A stretch of DNA of 64,000 nucleotides from Megalonaias nervosa (taxonomy: Eukaryota > Mollusca > Bivalvia > Unionida > Unionidae): the NCBI GenBank assembly GCA_016617855.1, contig JAECUM010027279.1, positions 24,311-88,310 on the forward strand. Direction: 5' to 3'. The notes beneath the pieces were generated by a model. That model saw nothing but the letters and a program-made list of their open reading frames with translations, was not told the DNA's origin and ran no database searches. The translations under genes and the position numbers were made by a program. Below are positions 20,100 through 32,586 of this stretch, one piece after another; position 1 is the first letter of the stretch, and every line of letters begins with the position of its first letter.

Positions 20100-21240
20100 C
20101 ACTACAGACGTTATTATGTCTTAAGAAATCTTTAATATTTTGGTTATGAAACTCTTTTTCTTGACGAAACTGTATCTTTTCTGGTTTTCGCTCAACACAA
20201 AATTGTCTCCCTTTACGGTCGTACTTTCTTTTGTGAAACTGGTGAATATTTGTGTTTGAGAATTTATTTCAAAGTTTCTTGATGGTATATAAGTGGTATT
20301 TTTTACAGTGTTGAGTACCAGTCTTTTAGTGTCCTTTGTTTAAATTTAAAAAATGGTGTCATGCACCTTACATGCAAAAATAATGATTATTACTGTTTTG
20401 TGAAAAATGTGGCTATTTGTGTTTTTGCATTTTTGCTTATTTCTTTCATTCTGAATAAATTTTATTCGTGTCTTTCTTTAAATTTTAATAAAGCTTTGAG
20501 GTTCTTCTGTAAAAATTTGAAAAGTAGTGATTTAGTCTTGTTTTGGGGTGGGTGTGGGTGTATAAATGTGAATGTGGTATTTTAGTGCTTTTTCAAAATA
20601 GACAATTTGGAATAATGGTTATTTGACAAAGATTGGTGTTTATTATTTTTGAAATTTAATGATGGTGTTTTATTGTTGTTCTTTTTGTTTTTGTTTCTTT
20701 GTGTAAAAATTGGAATAATTGTGTGGTATTGTTTTGTACAAGTTATGGTTGATGGGACGGCAGACGATTAATGTGTTTTGGACGGTTAATTTTGGACTAC
20801 CCGTCCAAAATTAACCGTCCAAAACACATTAATCGTCTGCAAGCAACTAAAATTGGTGGCGGGAAATTCTTAGTGAGATTTGATGATAAATTAAAAATTG
20901 TGGACAGTCACGTGTTAAAATTTTTGAAAATAGTGGAGTGTTACACAATGATTTAGTGTTTATTTTGGTGGTTAAAACTGGATGAAACATGGCAAGTGGT
21001 AAAGGAATTTCCAAGAAATTGTGAAGAATAAGGAAGTGGAAGGGGCTAAGATTTTTCAAAACAATTTAGCGTTAGTGTCCATAATTTGCATAACGATTGG
21101 GAGATAATAGCCTCCGGCTATATTTTAAATGGTCAAAGGTGGGTGGCCTACGCTTTTGCAAGAATTATAAATGGTGGAAGGTCATAACGTAAATATTTTT
21201 GAAAGGTGAAGTATAATATGTTTAAAAAATGAAAATGGTG
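20100..21240. other. Strand-asymmetric, C-poor (G/T-rich) tract
   Basis: The plus strand is strongly depleted in C and rich in T and G over about 1.1 kb, with recurrent AATGGTG-type words. The copy-2 counterpart is 48,100-49,230 and shows the same bias. No conserved gene is seen, although a short frame with GGGKFLVRFDDKLKIVD (about 20,850-20,905) is conserved with substitutions in copy 2. Confidence 0.5.
20760..20840. repeat. Perfect inverted repeat, 38-bp arms with 5-bp loop
   Basis: The left arm 20,760-20,797 is the exact reverse complement of the right arm 20,803-20,840; the loop is TACCC. Copy 2 (about 48,758-48,800) has only the left arm, directly followed by the sequence that in copy 1 follows the right arm. 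The second arm was therefore added in copy 1 as an inverted templated copy. Confidence 0.97.
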
Positions 21241-22082
21241 AATTTCACATCAGAACGAACATTATTTGAAAATGGTGGCGCGTACTACGTGGTCTTGGAT
21301 TTTTACACGAATAAAAAATGGTGGATAGGCACATTGTCGTGGAGTAGGCAGTGTATGTGTCTTCTGCACTACTTACGCAATGAAGCTTTCCCTTTATATC
21401 TCAAAAACGTTTATTTTGCTCAAACAAGGTCCGTCCCCAAAAAGAAATTATTCCTACGCCCCCATGAACAGGAACATATAGCACTGTATTTATTTCGGGT
21501 ACCATTTTTAACGTCGTTTTGAATACATTCACAGATGATAATATTTAATTCATGACCGATTTGACAATTTAGCAGACCAAATTTAACATAGAATGGCTAT
21601 TTTTGCTTCTTCACTTTATTGACTAGCACTTCTTACTTCCGTTAGTTCAGGGAATAAATTGTTATTATTTTTTTTTGATTAGACTGGTCTCTGCATCAAG
21701 AGACAGGAACGACTGTATCAGAAACAATAAAGAGTCGATTGACTGGAATAACAATGGTCGTGTATCGTGCTTTGGATTTTCGTCTTCTAAAATTGTAAAA
21801 TAGTATTAATAGCTCGAAACGTTTTCCTATGCTATTATATTCAGAAAGACGTTTGTGTACGATAGGTAATGACTATATATCAATGCGTGATACATTCTTA
21901 TGGGAACCGTTAGAAGGTTAAACACTGGTTGATTTGCAAAAACATTATTGTTCATCATTCACAATGAGATCATCCTATCTCCAAATTCTATTGCATACTA
22001 TAGACTTTGAATCTCTTTTGTAGTCTTCTAAACTTCCTGACTTCCTTGTGCAGGTTATACCGTCCTTTAGGTGGTCGAGGCT

Positions 22083-22212
22083 TTATCTTGCTGGGCTGGT
22101 GCTGCCTTCTATTCATCCTACAATCTTGGAACGGAATGTTTTGACTACAGGATTGCCTTGGAGCTTTCATTGGTTTTTGATAAATTCTAGTGGATCTGCT
22201 GGTACAATCACG
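22083..22212 (-). pseudogene. Broken copy of a terminal coding exon
   Basis: It corresponds to the intact exon at 50,029-50,158. The same splice acceptor (a T-rich tract ending CAG, plus-strand CTG at 22,213-22,215) and the same start, VIVPADPLEFIK, are present, but two in-frame TGA codons interrupt it. The end stop at 22,083-22,085 is shared. Confidence 0.55.
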
Positions 22213-23639
22213 CTGTAATAAATAATAATCCCAAGTTCGATATGAAACTATTTGTCAAGAAGCTGGGAAAATATGTAAGCTGAGAATGTAGGAATTATAA
22301 AATGAAGTTAAAATATTGAAAATTAATGAATGGGTAACACCCCATCTGGTCCATCATTCAATGAGATGCTTGAGAACCTTACGTTGGTAATATATCATGT
22401 GATACATAACAAAAACACACGTACTATGGCCAATGATTGATTTGGCCAATGTGTGTTAATTATAACTAGCACACCTCATCACACATATCACATTCCACTG
22501 ACTATGAGTAACTGTCCATTAAATATATCGTATCGCTCATTAGTAGGTCTCCAGTCACCTATGCCGTCAAGAGTCTTCGCTCGCTTATCAAATGACACGT
22601 CACTTAAATTTGCTTATAATAAATACAAATTCACATCATTGTAACTTTACTATTTGTTCTCCTAATTTTGGTAACATGTGTGTTTGTAACGTTTGAAAAG
22701 AAAATATTAAATATGGTCGAAATTACAAGGCTATTTAACAGTCGGATCTCAACTGATAGTTCAATCAAGAAAAACAATGACATTTTCACATTCATTCAAG
22801 CTTAGTAGCAGGAACATTCACAGACAGCGTGGCTATTTGTATCAAACGTTTTGTATATTTTCAACCGTTTCAACAATTTTATCAACAATGGATCGCAAAA
22901 GTAGAGATAGTTCTGCTCACGCAAAGGCACTGCAATTTAAGTAGAAATTAGTCTTAATTATGGAAAGACTTTAAACGAAATTAAAATAAATTCTTAGCAG
23001 GCGCCGAAAATTTACTAAATTTGGAGAAGAAATGTAAAGTTATTATTACTACTTACATTTGCGTGAGTAGTGGTTTATTAGGGAGCATGAGAAGTCTCGT
23101 GGGGCTTTCATGATGAAAACAAGCCTCTACTCTCAATGTTTTAAGGTAGCCCTAAATAATAAAAAATCTTGTTGGCAGCCTGGAAATTTGTTTTGCTGTC
23201 GGATGTGAATTATTAAAAAATATTTCCAAAATATCGATTAGAAGCCACCTCGGTCAAAGGGATAAACACAGTTGTAAGTGTAGAAAGTGGACCATTTATA
23301 GATTCAATGTGTCCATATGTATGCAGAATAAAAATAATGTAATGAATTTGTGAAAAAGAAAACTGTGATTTTCATGTAAAAGAATGAGTTCTTACGACTT
23401 GTCCATGTTAACCTGAGCTACGGAACGGGAATAGTCAGGCAAAGAAATTATTGTAAGTACTGTTATGACTAGGCATATACAATTTGTGTATTGATTACTT
23501 TAAATTATGACATTAATAGACCGATCTACACACAAGTCATTGTTGATGGATGTTACAAGATTATAACAGATTTACTGAAGGTCTAATATTTCTGAGTGTA
23601 CACCTACAAGACTAGCAATGTCCTCATTTGTAGTTACAC

Positions 23640-25200
23640 AAGATTATTCACAGGAATATATCATCAGATTCTCTCTTTACCTATTCGTCCTCCTCCCCAT
23701 GCGCTGCGATCAGATGTTGTAACAGACACATTTCAAAAACTGAAGTCAAGACTTTGATGCTGGACTTTGCATAGTCATGACTGGAACCAAGTATCCCCCT
23801 TCTAATCGCGAGTCATATTTTTGTAGTGACGGAGTCTTAGGTTTTGCCATGCTTCCATTGTTCCAGATAATGTCCTGGTAGTGAGCCTGTGTAATTTTTT
23901 CATGGATTGCATCTTCTTTTGCTCGGCCGTTTTTTCATCGAGCGTCTCAGAGCAAGGCCAATGAACTCTAGCTTTGATACACCATCATCATGTTCAAACA
24001 TCTGGTAGCTAGCCATTGCAGTAGCATGCAAGGTACATTTCACTTCAGCGGTGTTGTCTGCAACGTCAACTCTGTCAGCGGCAAAGGAGCGATGTCTTCT
24101 GTGAATGAAATCAACGGCAAGTAACCGGCATCATTAACCAGGATTCTCTGGTGTACAGTTGCGGCCGTCTACCATTCCAGGAGTCTTCGTTGATCTACGG
24201 ATACTACAACTGTTGACTGTTATGACATTTCACGTTTTGACCTTATGCTCTGTGTGTTGTTGCTGCCGACCTTCTGCCGCGACAGGATAATCATCGCTGT
24301 ACCTTGTACTCCAGGTACCTTAGCGGCATGCTTGTTCACTTGTGAAAACTTCTTTTCAATAGATAGCATTGTGCTTGGTCCATGAATGACCCACCAATAG
24401 AAGATGTACTGCTCGTTTGCTAAATACTTTTCTGTAATATCTTTAATTGAACCAGCAAATGTTCATTTTTGTTAGCTTTACTGATTGCTTTTCTCATCAC
24501 AGACCCTTGGTGCCCATATCACTATCTTCATTGCTGTTTTCAACATCTCTTGAGAGTTACACATTATGCTTCATTCACACGTCTCGGTTTGCGGAATTCC
24601 ACATCTGGTATTTCTTTTTGTATGATCTGTTTCAGTTTCTGCGACTGTTATCCTTCTTCGCCACATTATTGGCAGATATGATGCCGATGCTAACTACATC
24701 TTCATCAATCAACGTTCCCTCAACGAAACTGAGGAATTTTCACTCTGGTTGCAATTCCGTTCCAGTTTCACAGACAAAGTACAGATCCTTGTTGCAAGGG
24801 GCTTACTGAAAGCAACTAATGATGCCACTGCTGGATGAGTGACTAGAAGATTATTTTCGTCTGATACTCGTGGAACTCTTTCGAATTGCATCTTTCTTTG
24901 ACTCTTCTGCAAATTTTTGCATGGACTGTGTTTTGATGGCGCTTTATGTGCCATTTGTCATGTCGTGGTAAGTGGCATCATAATCAAGGTATGTGATTAT
25001 CTCAGGATAGTCTCTATCAACATAGTGAGCACAGTTTATGATGACATTCAGTGCTTTCTCATGTGAACCAGCTTTCTGCATAAGTGCCTCCTCTGTCTTG
25101 GTTTGGCAGATGACGCAGATTGAGTTGCAGAGTGAATAAAGTGTCATACGTTTCCACTTGAACTTGAGCTGCGTTCCAGACAACGCTAGAAATAAATGCA
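23640..25200 (-). pseudogene. Decayed multicopy animal ORF (CxxC start, C-terminal Cys cluster)
   Basis: Minus-strand pieces in order: SICVICQTKTEEALMQKAG and NVIINCAHYVDRDYPEI (25,130-24,990); VSDENNLLVTHPAVASLVAF (about 24,830); a piece with FYWWVIHGPSTMLSIEKKFS (about 24,410-24,350); an AADxVD...TxHAT block near 24,060-24,000; and LEGGYLVPVMTMQ (about 23,800). The order resembles an unnamed family found in many invertebrate genomes in many decayed copies and probably spread by transposition. Copy 1 has lost the final Cys-rich segment, which is present in copy 2. Many stops and frame changes. Confidence 0.45.
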
Positions 25201-26124
25201 GTTGCAGCAGGATGTCCGAACAATCAGAAAGGTAGTTTTATCAAGAGAAAACACAACACCAAGCATCTGGTCTATGTCGATCAATGATATAGCCTATACT
25301 GTTTAGGTTGATTTGTGTACTGTTTGTGTTTTTCATTTCTGATGATGCGTGTTCTCCCAACACCACAGTGTTCACCTTCTACTAGATGTCGATTTACATT
25401 GTACACTAGCTAAAATAATTGATTTACACAAATGTAAAGTGTATCTATTGTGCAGAACAGAAATAATATATGGTGAAATCAAAAAGACATATAGAACGAA
25501 TCGATGAATTTATCATGTTAAATTAGTATAAAATGCTATAAGAAAATGCACAATGCACAAATGAAGTGTTTTCTAAACTGACTCGTCATCATGATCAAAG
25601 CAGATTACCAGACTGCCAACAAGATTGGTATTTTTCTTAGGAATTCCTTTAAGACATGTAGACTAGTGAATTGCTTTCAGCACAAAATCCCCAAGGGACT
25701 TCATTTTATGGAACATACTACCTGACTAAGCGATGTCAGAGTGTGCTCAGACGATCATCGAGGCGAAATGCTGTCACTTCCACCTGTAGCCATGGAAAGC
25801 AATTTTACGTTTTTACTGCATTATTGTACGTAAACAATTTAGTCAAATTTCTTTTGATAAAATTGTTTTACTGATTAAGCTTTAATATAAATTTTAAACG
25901 TGTATGTTGGTGTGTGTTTGTTTGAGAGAGACAGAGAGTACCATTCTGTTGTTTCCAAAGAATTCTTCGGGTGTTAGAAACCTTTTGTGCTCAAGTGATG
26001 CAAGAGCGATTTCTATCTCTTTTGCTGGAAAAAGAAAAGCAATAGTTTGAGTGTTAATATTTCTCTTTTGAGTGTTAATATTTTTCTATCTCATTGTCTG
26101 CTGTATTATTATGACTCAATGGTC

Positions 26125-26560
26125 TTAATCTCAGTAATAGAAAAGAGTGAAAGCCAACACATTTTGTAAAATTCAACAAATAATTTATTTCCCAAGAAAA
26201 CAAAGTAAAAGTGTAAACGAATTTACAGTATTGCGAATTGAATCCCAAATAGTCCAAAATGTTCTATCACCAGTCCTAATGTATACAGTTTTAATTAAAT
26301 TCTAGTGGTGTTCGAAATAAGAACCAATGCTGTAGGTATTGACGTGCATGTTGTGGCCTGTTTCATGGTGATGTGACAACGCTCTTTTGATGAATCTCAA
26401 TGAAATAATCCCAAAATGTCCTTGTCTGAATTCACTGTATTTCCAAGTCATCGTTTCTGTCCAAGAATATTTTTTAAGAGCACCTTGTATTTCCAGTAAA
26501 ACATAATTTGAATAAATAATTTCACCCAAATCAAATATTGAACACAACAAATACAAATGA
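26125..26560. mobile_element. Diverged fragment of the LTR-like family
   Basis: Blocks such as AATAATTTATTTCCCAAGAAAAC, GTCCAAGAATATTTTTTAAG and GAGCAC correspond in order to 53,190-53,480 and to 13,490-13,800. Ends and target duplications are not recognisable. The copy-2 equivalent (about 55,135-55,260) lacks roughly 300 bp of the middle, so the fragment predates the duplication. Confidence 0.6.
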
Positions 26561-26599
26561 TTCCGCCCCAAGATCTTACAGCACGAATAAATAACTTCG

Positions 26600-28470
26600 A
26601 GATAATCAAGAGTATAAATCGATCTACTTGACCTAGGTCACAATTAGCATTTTCTGAAGATACTGTGGCATAATGAAACTTTTCCAGTTTTAAACATTCT
26701 GTTACTACAAATATAATATAGAATGCGATAAATGAGGTAGAGATTGCATTTTTATGGGGAATTCCAATAGCCCTGACCCAGACGATACTAAATATGTTTA
26801 CGTCTATTGATAATAATCCTAATATTAAACCCACACCCCTCTAAAAATGTTAGTTATGCATTATCTGTTTACCCAAATTAGAATTATTGGTCAAGTAGAT
26901 AATGAATTTTGGACAAGGTTAATTATAAAATACTATATAATTCATAATCATGGAGAAAATTAACAAATATAAAATAAATATAATAAATATATTTACGTCT
27001 ATTGGTAATATCCTAATATTAAGCCCACACTCCTATAAAAATGTCTGCTATGTATTATTTGTTTACCAAAATAAGAATTATTGGTCAGGTAGACAATGAT
27101 TTTCGGACAAAATTAATTATAAAATACAATTATAACTTATAATTTTGGAGAAAAAATAACATATAAATTAAATATGCATAACATGTACCATCCATCTATT
27201 CATCTATTTACCTATATATCTATCTGCATGTCTCTTGTTTGATAATACATCAAGCTATTGCTTTCCCTTATAAAAATCGGTAAATATTTTGTTCCATTCC
27301 TTTTGCTCTTTAGAAACTCCGGTCAAAACAATGGTTAATATACTAAAATACAGTGTCAACCATATAAAGTTCCACATGCTGAATATGAAATGTTCTAACC
27401 ATATATTAATCGCACGTAATGAATATAAAATGATGTAACTATAGCTTCCGGATTATGTCTCAATCGCGTTCTTCGGAGGCAGTAATAATTTCCTATTCCA
27501 CTCGAAGAGAAATGTTTAAATATGAGACTTTAAGAAGATGAGTACCCCTATAAAGGATTGGTAACTAATCAGTTTTATTTCAGACAAAAATCAGTATAGG
27601 GACTAAGACGTTCAAATTTGGTTATAATTTTAAGCTGACTGAGAGTGACGTATATGTTTGTCATTGACATAAAGGAATATGCCACTGGACTTACGAGTCA
27701 TTTAGCTCTACGTGAAATTTCGGATACAACTGCAAGCTCTTTTCATCCTTTCATCACATCTGACCAAAATTTGACAAAGAGCAGGAAACTGTATGAGAAT
27801 AGCATGTTGGAAAAAACAAACAATAATACTTTACGATTTTTTTCTTTTCTTTGCATGAATGAAATCATTTGCAAACACGCTCAAATATATTCAGCGGTTG
27901 AAATTTTGGTCGAATCCTTTGTTAATCTATTATGTTTTACTGAAAGTAATGTAGTATCAAATGGCGATTAAGGCCGCATCAAAAACCATTTAGGGTATAG
28001 GACTTTACATGAGGTACAAACGGGCACTAGAGCGACAATAGAAAATTAGCATTTTGTTGCCACAGTGCACAAAAAAGGCACTAAGGCGACTATGGGAAAT
28101 TAGTATTATATCGCCATAATGCTGCGTTTGGAGAAAGTGATCACGACAATGGGAGGCACTTGGGAGACAATAGGACATTAATTCTAGGTTGCCATATCTA
28201 AATAATTATAGAGACAAAATGAAATGTAAAATTAAAACATCTACCAAATGCTCACACATACCTACAATGACTTTGATTGACTGACAATCTAACACATCTT
28301 CTGACAGACACACATTCTTACATACGAGCACCACATCTACTAACCAACACCCACGATTACAAAACAATACACAGCGTTACTGACCAGCACCAATGCCTAC
28401 TGATGAACACCCACATAGAGACTGACCAACACCTACACCAACTCGCTAAAAGTAATGTGTTAGGAGATTA
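26600..28470. other. Duplicated host DNA with short degenerate repeats
   Basis: It matches 55,260-57,160. Two similar blocks containing TCTATTGATAATAATCCTAATATTAA and CTATGTATTATTTGTTTACC recur at about 26,805-26,950 and 26,995-27,140. A second pair of diverged repeats lies at 28,020-28,130 (GGCACTA...GCGACAAT...GCCA). At 28,270-28,445 a degenerate ACTGACCAACACC-type minisatellite occurs. No gene is supported. Confidence 0.5.
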
Positions 28471-29115
28471 AATGGTACGAATGTTCAAGTATTGTTAAAC
28501 TAACCTACTTAGATACCATTGCCATGGATAGGGTGGGATTGTGGAAGAAAAATGCATAGACAAAAGACGCAAAAAAACCCTATATGTACATAAAAATAAA
28601 GATTAGTAATTTTGGAGTAGTATCTCTGTAGCTGAAAAATTTGGGTGGCCCCGAAAAGGGTCTTTGAATTTAAAATAATTGTTAGCAATGACCAAACTTG
28701 TTCGCTTCTCTTCGTCACAAGCTTCTCTGGACCATCGTTCCATATAATAACTCTCTTTTGAGACAAGCTTGTCTCCAATAATAGATTTTGCTGCAAAGAT
28801 GGCTGCCTGCATCCTCTTCAGGGCTATGACACCATCTGGCTATGGCATTGATTGAACTGTCCGAATCAAACAAGATATTTGAGATGACAGTCGAGCATTA
28901 TACAATCATCATCGACATCTAGACGTGTGTTGAGAACTGATGAGTGATGACACAAAGGGCAAATGCGTCTCTATATAGATTATATGAGCGGATCAAAACT
29001 GATTTGGAGGTTCCTTCAATCAGAGCGGATATGATATAATCCAGTTAGGGCGTGCTCTATTCCACCCAGCAGACACTTAAAGTCCTGTATGCCGAATTTG
29101 ACAAAATACCCTTTG

Positions 29116-29631
29116 AAGCAACATCATGAGAAAAGTGATCCTAAGCTATTAAGACCCCCCCCCACCGAACAAGAAACCAATGAGAATTATGTTTTCTATT
29201 ACAGGAAGTACATCAGTTAAACACCGGGCTCCAAGTTGAGAAGAAGACAAACAAACAGATGGGTTGTATCGATGGCCCGAACATGAATATCCCTTGGTCT
29301 CCTGCTTTGCTTGGTACTTTAAAAAAAATCCGAATTGTGACCAATCCTGGTCAGAGAACATTGTTATGGTTGAAAGCAACATTCTGAGAAAAGTGCTCCT
29401 AAACTATTAAGAAGAAACCCTACAGAACATGGATATCAATGAGGATTATGTTTTCTATTACAGGAAGTACATCATTTAAACACCAGGCTCCAAGTAGAGA
29501 AGAAGACAAACAAACAGATGGGATGTCATGATGGCCTGAACATAAATAACCTTTGGTCTCCTGCTTTGCTTGGTACTTTAAAAAAATCAGAATCGTGACC
29601 AATCCTGGTCAGAGAATATTGGTATGGTTGC
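29116..29631. repeat. 258-bp direct tandem duplication
   Basis: The block starting AAGCAACAT at 29,116 recurs at 29,374 with several substitutions; both contain TATGTTTTCTATTACAGGAA and GGTCTCCTGCTTTGCTTGG. It lies in a segment (about 29,085-29,915) that copy 2 replaces with different sequence. Translations across it are broken in all frames. Confidence 0.85.
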
Positions 29632-29929
29632 CATTGTTGCCAAAGCAATAATCCTAGTAAAACCAAAACTACTAGTGATTGGTGACGAGTCAATAAGTAA
29701 TGTTCAAAGATTACCTGGAGGAAACATGGGACTCATCCCAGAAGAGACCCCCTTCAAACAGGGGCGTAAAGACTTCAGTGATCATTCGACAGTTCTACTG
29801 CCTTAGAGATAAAATGCATAGAAACTCTTGTAACACAGAACCGAGACTTCCCGTTTTCCGACTTACTTGATAAACATTTTTAAAGAAAAGATCAAGTGTT
29901 AAGTCGTTGGTTAACATTACCTGTAAGAA

Positions 29930-30330
29930 TGAGCCTCCTAACCTACATTTCGTACACATCTCACTGGAATGCAGAGGAGTGTGCTAAAGATAAACTTCCT
30001 AATCGAAAACCTAAAGACTTTGGAGTTCATATCATCAACACAGACGGCCGCCATCGCCCAGGAACCCGTTGGGTCACCGACTATATTTCTAAAAACCACA
30101 GTGTGGAACATTTAGATTCCTGTTGATTACTTTCTCAAGAGGACGATAACATAGACTTTATGAGAAGAAATGCTGTATCTACTCAATGTAATAATGCGAC
30201 ATTACCAGGATCGGATTCGATGGTATCTGGAAAATATAATGTATTTTTTCTTTATCAACACAGTCGTGGATTTCAATCATAATATTTACTGTTTTGGACA
30301 TGATTTCTCCAGAAACAATCAAAAACTTAA
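29930..30330 (+). pseudogene. Second adenain/Ulp1-type cysteine protease relic
   Basis: The plus frame shows AKDKLPNRKPKDFGVHIINT, then RHRPGTRWV, where the catalytic His position reads Arg, then VEHLDS with the Asp. After a stop at 30,124 the same sense continues: QCNNATLPGSDSMVSGKYNV followed by FFLYQHSRGF. The S-G-K-Y segment occupies the place of the catalytic C-G-x-Y motif, so the Cys is replaced by Ser. The pattern belongs to a viral/transposon protease type distinct from the one inside the Polinton. It lies at the edge of a segment absent from copy 2 (29,972-31,349). The frame is broken and inactive. Confidence 0.6.
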
Positions 30331-31349
30331 ATGTGGTTTAGGGTTCATTAGGGATATATGTTTTCTTTAGCTCTGAATCCATCAATGGCAAAATGACATT
30401 ATCTTTGATGACTGAAGTCAATTCTAACTCCTTAACGTTGTATCCGTGTCAATACTTTGAATATTTTTTAAAATACTTTTTTATTTGTCAAGTGTAGGTG
30501 AAGAGAATGCACTGCTGCAGTCCTCATTCTTCATTTCGTCTTTGTTGCCTTGTTTATTCGGTTCTAATGTTTAACAAAATAGTGTTGGTTGATTTGTGAA
30601 ATTTTGAGAAAAACCCATTTCACATGCCCTTTATCTTTATCTCGATGGATCTATCAATTTTTCTTCGAATTTGTAAAGGTCCGTTTACCAAATCTGAGGG
30701 ATGTTTTCCTTTATGTAGGCGCCTCTAGGACATAAAGCGGTGTGTTCATCAGTCTTGCAAGTCAACAATATAAATTTGGTATAGATAAATAGCCCAGGGC
30801 CTCATTTCAAACACAGGAAGACGACAACACTAAATTCACATTTGGCATAGGTAAATTCAAGATTTATCTTTTGATCAAGTGGAACCGTTCCCAGAAGTGT
30901 GAGTATCTTTTCCATAACATTGTTTCTTGCTTTAACTTCACAGGACATTTTTAATCAAATAATAGTTAAATAGTGTGCCGTGCGCACATTTGTTAACTAG
31001 TTGTACACGGTCGAATGGCTACGAACTACTTTATCACAAACGCAATGAAATCTCAGGCTTGATATTCATCGTCGACTGGACCAAGAAGAAAAATGAGTGG
31101 AAAACTCAGCAACTTTAGGTAACTTTGAGTTTGAGAGTCATGTTAAATAGCACATGTACATCTTCTTCATACGAAGCTGACATCTACATTACTGTCAGAT
31201 TTTAAGTATAGCCGTAAGTCCACAGAACTGTGGTTACAACAAATATGGAGTTATCTTTCCGACGTAATAGGACCACGGATAAGTGGAGCGTCAATAAGAA
31301 AGGATTTGTGGGTTTGACGATAACTGATTACATATTTTTCAGAGATCTG
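30331..31349 (+). other. Copy-1-only segment, no recognisable gene
   Basis: This is the rest of the block missing from copy 2. I see no motif that I can name; it may belong to the element that carried the protease relic. Confidence 0.4.
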
Positions 31350-32134
31350 ATTGACTAATACGTGAAGGTTTTGCTGGCTTTGATATGACCCCTATTCTGT
31401 ACAGTGCTAACATTGTTATGAACCTTATTCTATACAATATTCTTCATCAAGTTACCGTCTTACAGGCGATATTTTCACGAGTATAACGAACAATAGTTAT
31501 AATGAGGGAAAAATGTGACTATTCATAATTTTGACACAATGATTACTTTGTGAGTCGGAGTTTGAATTTCAGGCGATTTAACAGGTTTAAAGATGTTCGC
31601 CTATAAACTAATTCAACGTTGCATAGTTTACATCTTGCCTTGCTTCAGTCTTTATAAAATGCATCCAAACTTGCTGTGTAAGCAATACGATATTCCAATA
31701 CAAATTGTCCATTAGGAAATTCGAAAAATAAGTATTCTAATTGGAATCTCCGGGTATTCGTTTCAGCTTTCTGTTTTAGTGAAACAGAATAACAGCTGCA
31801 GTACAAAGCTTTCATCAATGTGTAATGGTTCGAATGTGTAAACTATGGCAAAGTTTGCGACAGGGGGGTTGTGCAACGTATACTTTTACGTATGTGATCC
31901 TTGGAGAATGTTTAAGTTTTCTGTTGCGCATTACGTATTATTTACGAGATCTTAAGCTACCCGAAGTGAGCCATGATAGGGGTGTTGTCACTTTTGAACA
32001 GAGCTGCGAACCACGATAAATTTTGTACCACGTTATACCGAGTAATTCTGAACATAATGCGATATGTATCACGGTATACCCCAATTATATAAGAGGCCAA
32101 GAATTAATGCTTGGGACTAAGGGCCTGACTCTTT

Positions 32135-32139
<5 letters not shown>

Positions 32140-32167
<28 letters not shown>
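32140..32167 (+). repeat. A28 homopolymer
   Basis: The copy-2 counterpart has only 8-9 A residues at the same position (about 59,928), with the same flanks, so it is a homopolymer expansion and not a retroposon tail. Confidence 0.9.
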
Positions 32168-32169
<2 letters not shown>

Positions 32170-32551
32170 CCCTCTGTAAATTGCTGGGATAAATATCAGG
32201 ATATGATTCTTAGGTAAGTAGCAGCATGTTATGTCTATTACATTATTTGAAAACATGTAATTATCTTGGGAAAAATATAAATAAAAATAATCCAGCCCAA
32301 AATAAAATCGCAGACCACACACAAAACAATTACCTGATAGTAGATAAATTTGCCATATGTATGTGAATAGTTGTATAAGTAGCAATCTAAAATCTGTAAC
32401 AAAAGTGTAACGATCGAGGACACTGTGTAAAGTATATAAAAACTTACATTAGAAAGTTTGTTGATAAAAACAGGAAGTGTTGACACTGATGATAACATTT
32501 TACTCGATATACTACTATTATGAAAAGACTGGAAAACATAGAGTGGAATCT

Positions 32552-32554
<3 letters not shown>

Positions 32555-32584
<30 letters not shown>
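32555..32584. repeat. (AG)n microsatellite
   Basis: 30 bp here, about 51 bp at the copy-2 counterpart (60,321-60,371). Confidence 0.95.

Positions 32585-32586
<2 letters not shown>

Noticed and set aside
24447..24809. 120-codon plus-strand frame repeated in copy 2 at 52,534
   Set aside because: The minus strand carries ordered protein-family pieces, so the plus frame is a shadow kept by recent duplication.
32140..32167. Poly(A) as a retroposon tail
   Set aside because: Copy 2 has the same flanks with a short A run and no inserted body, so it is a homopolymer expansion.
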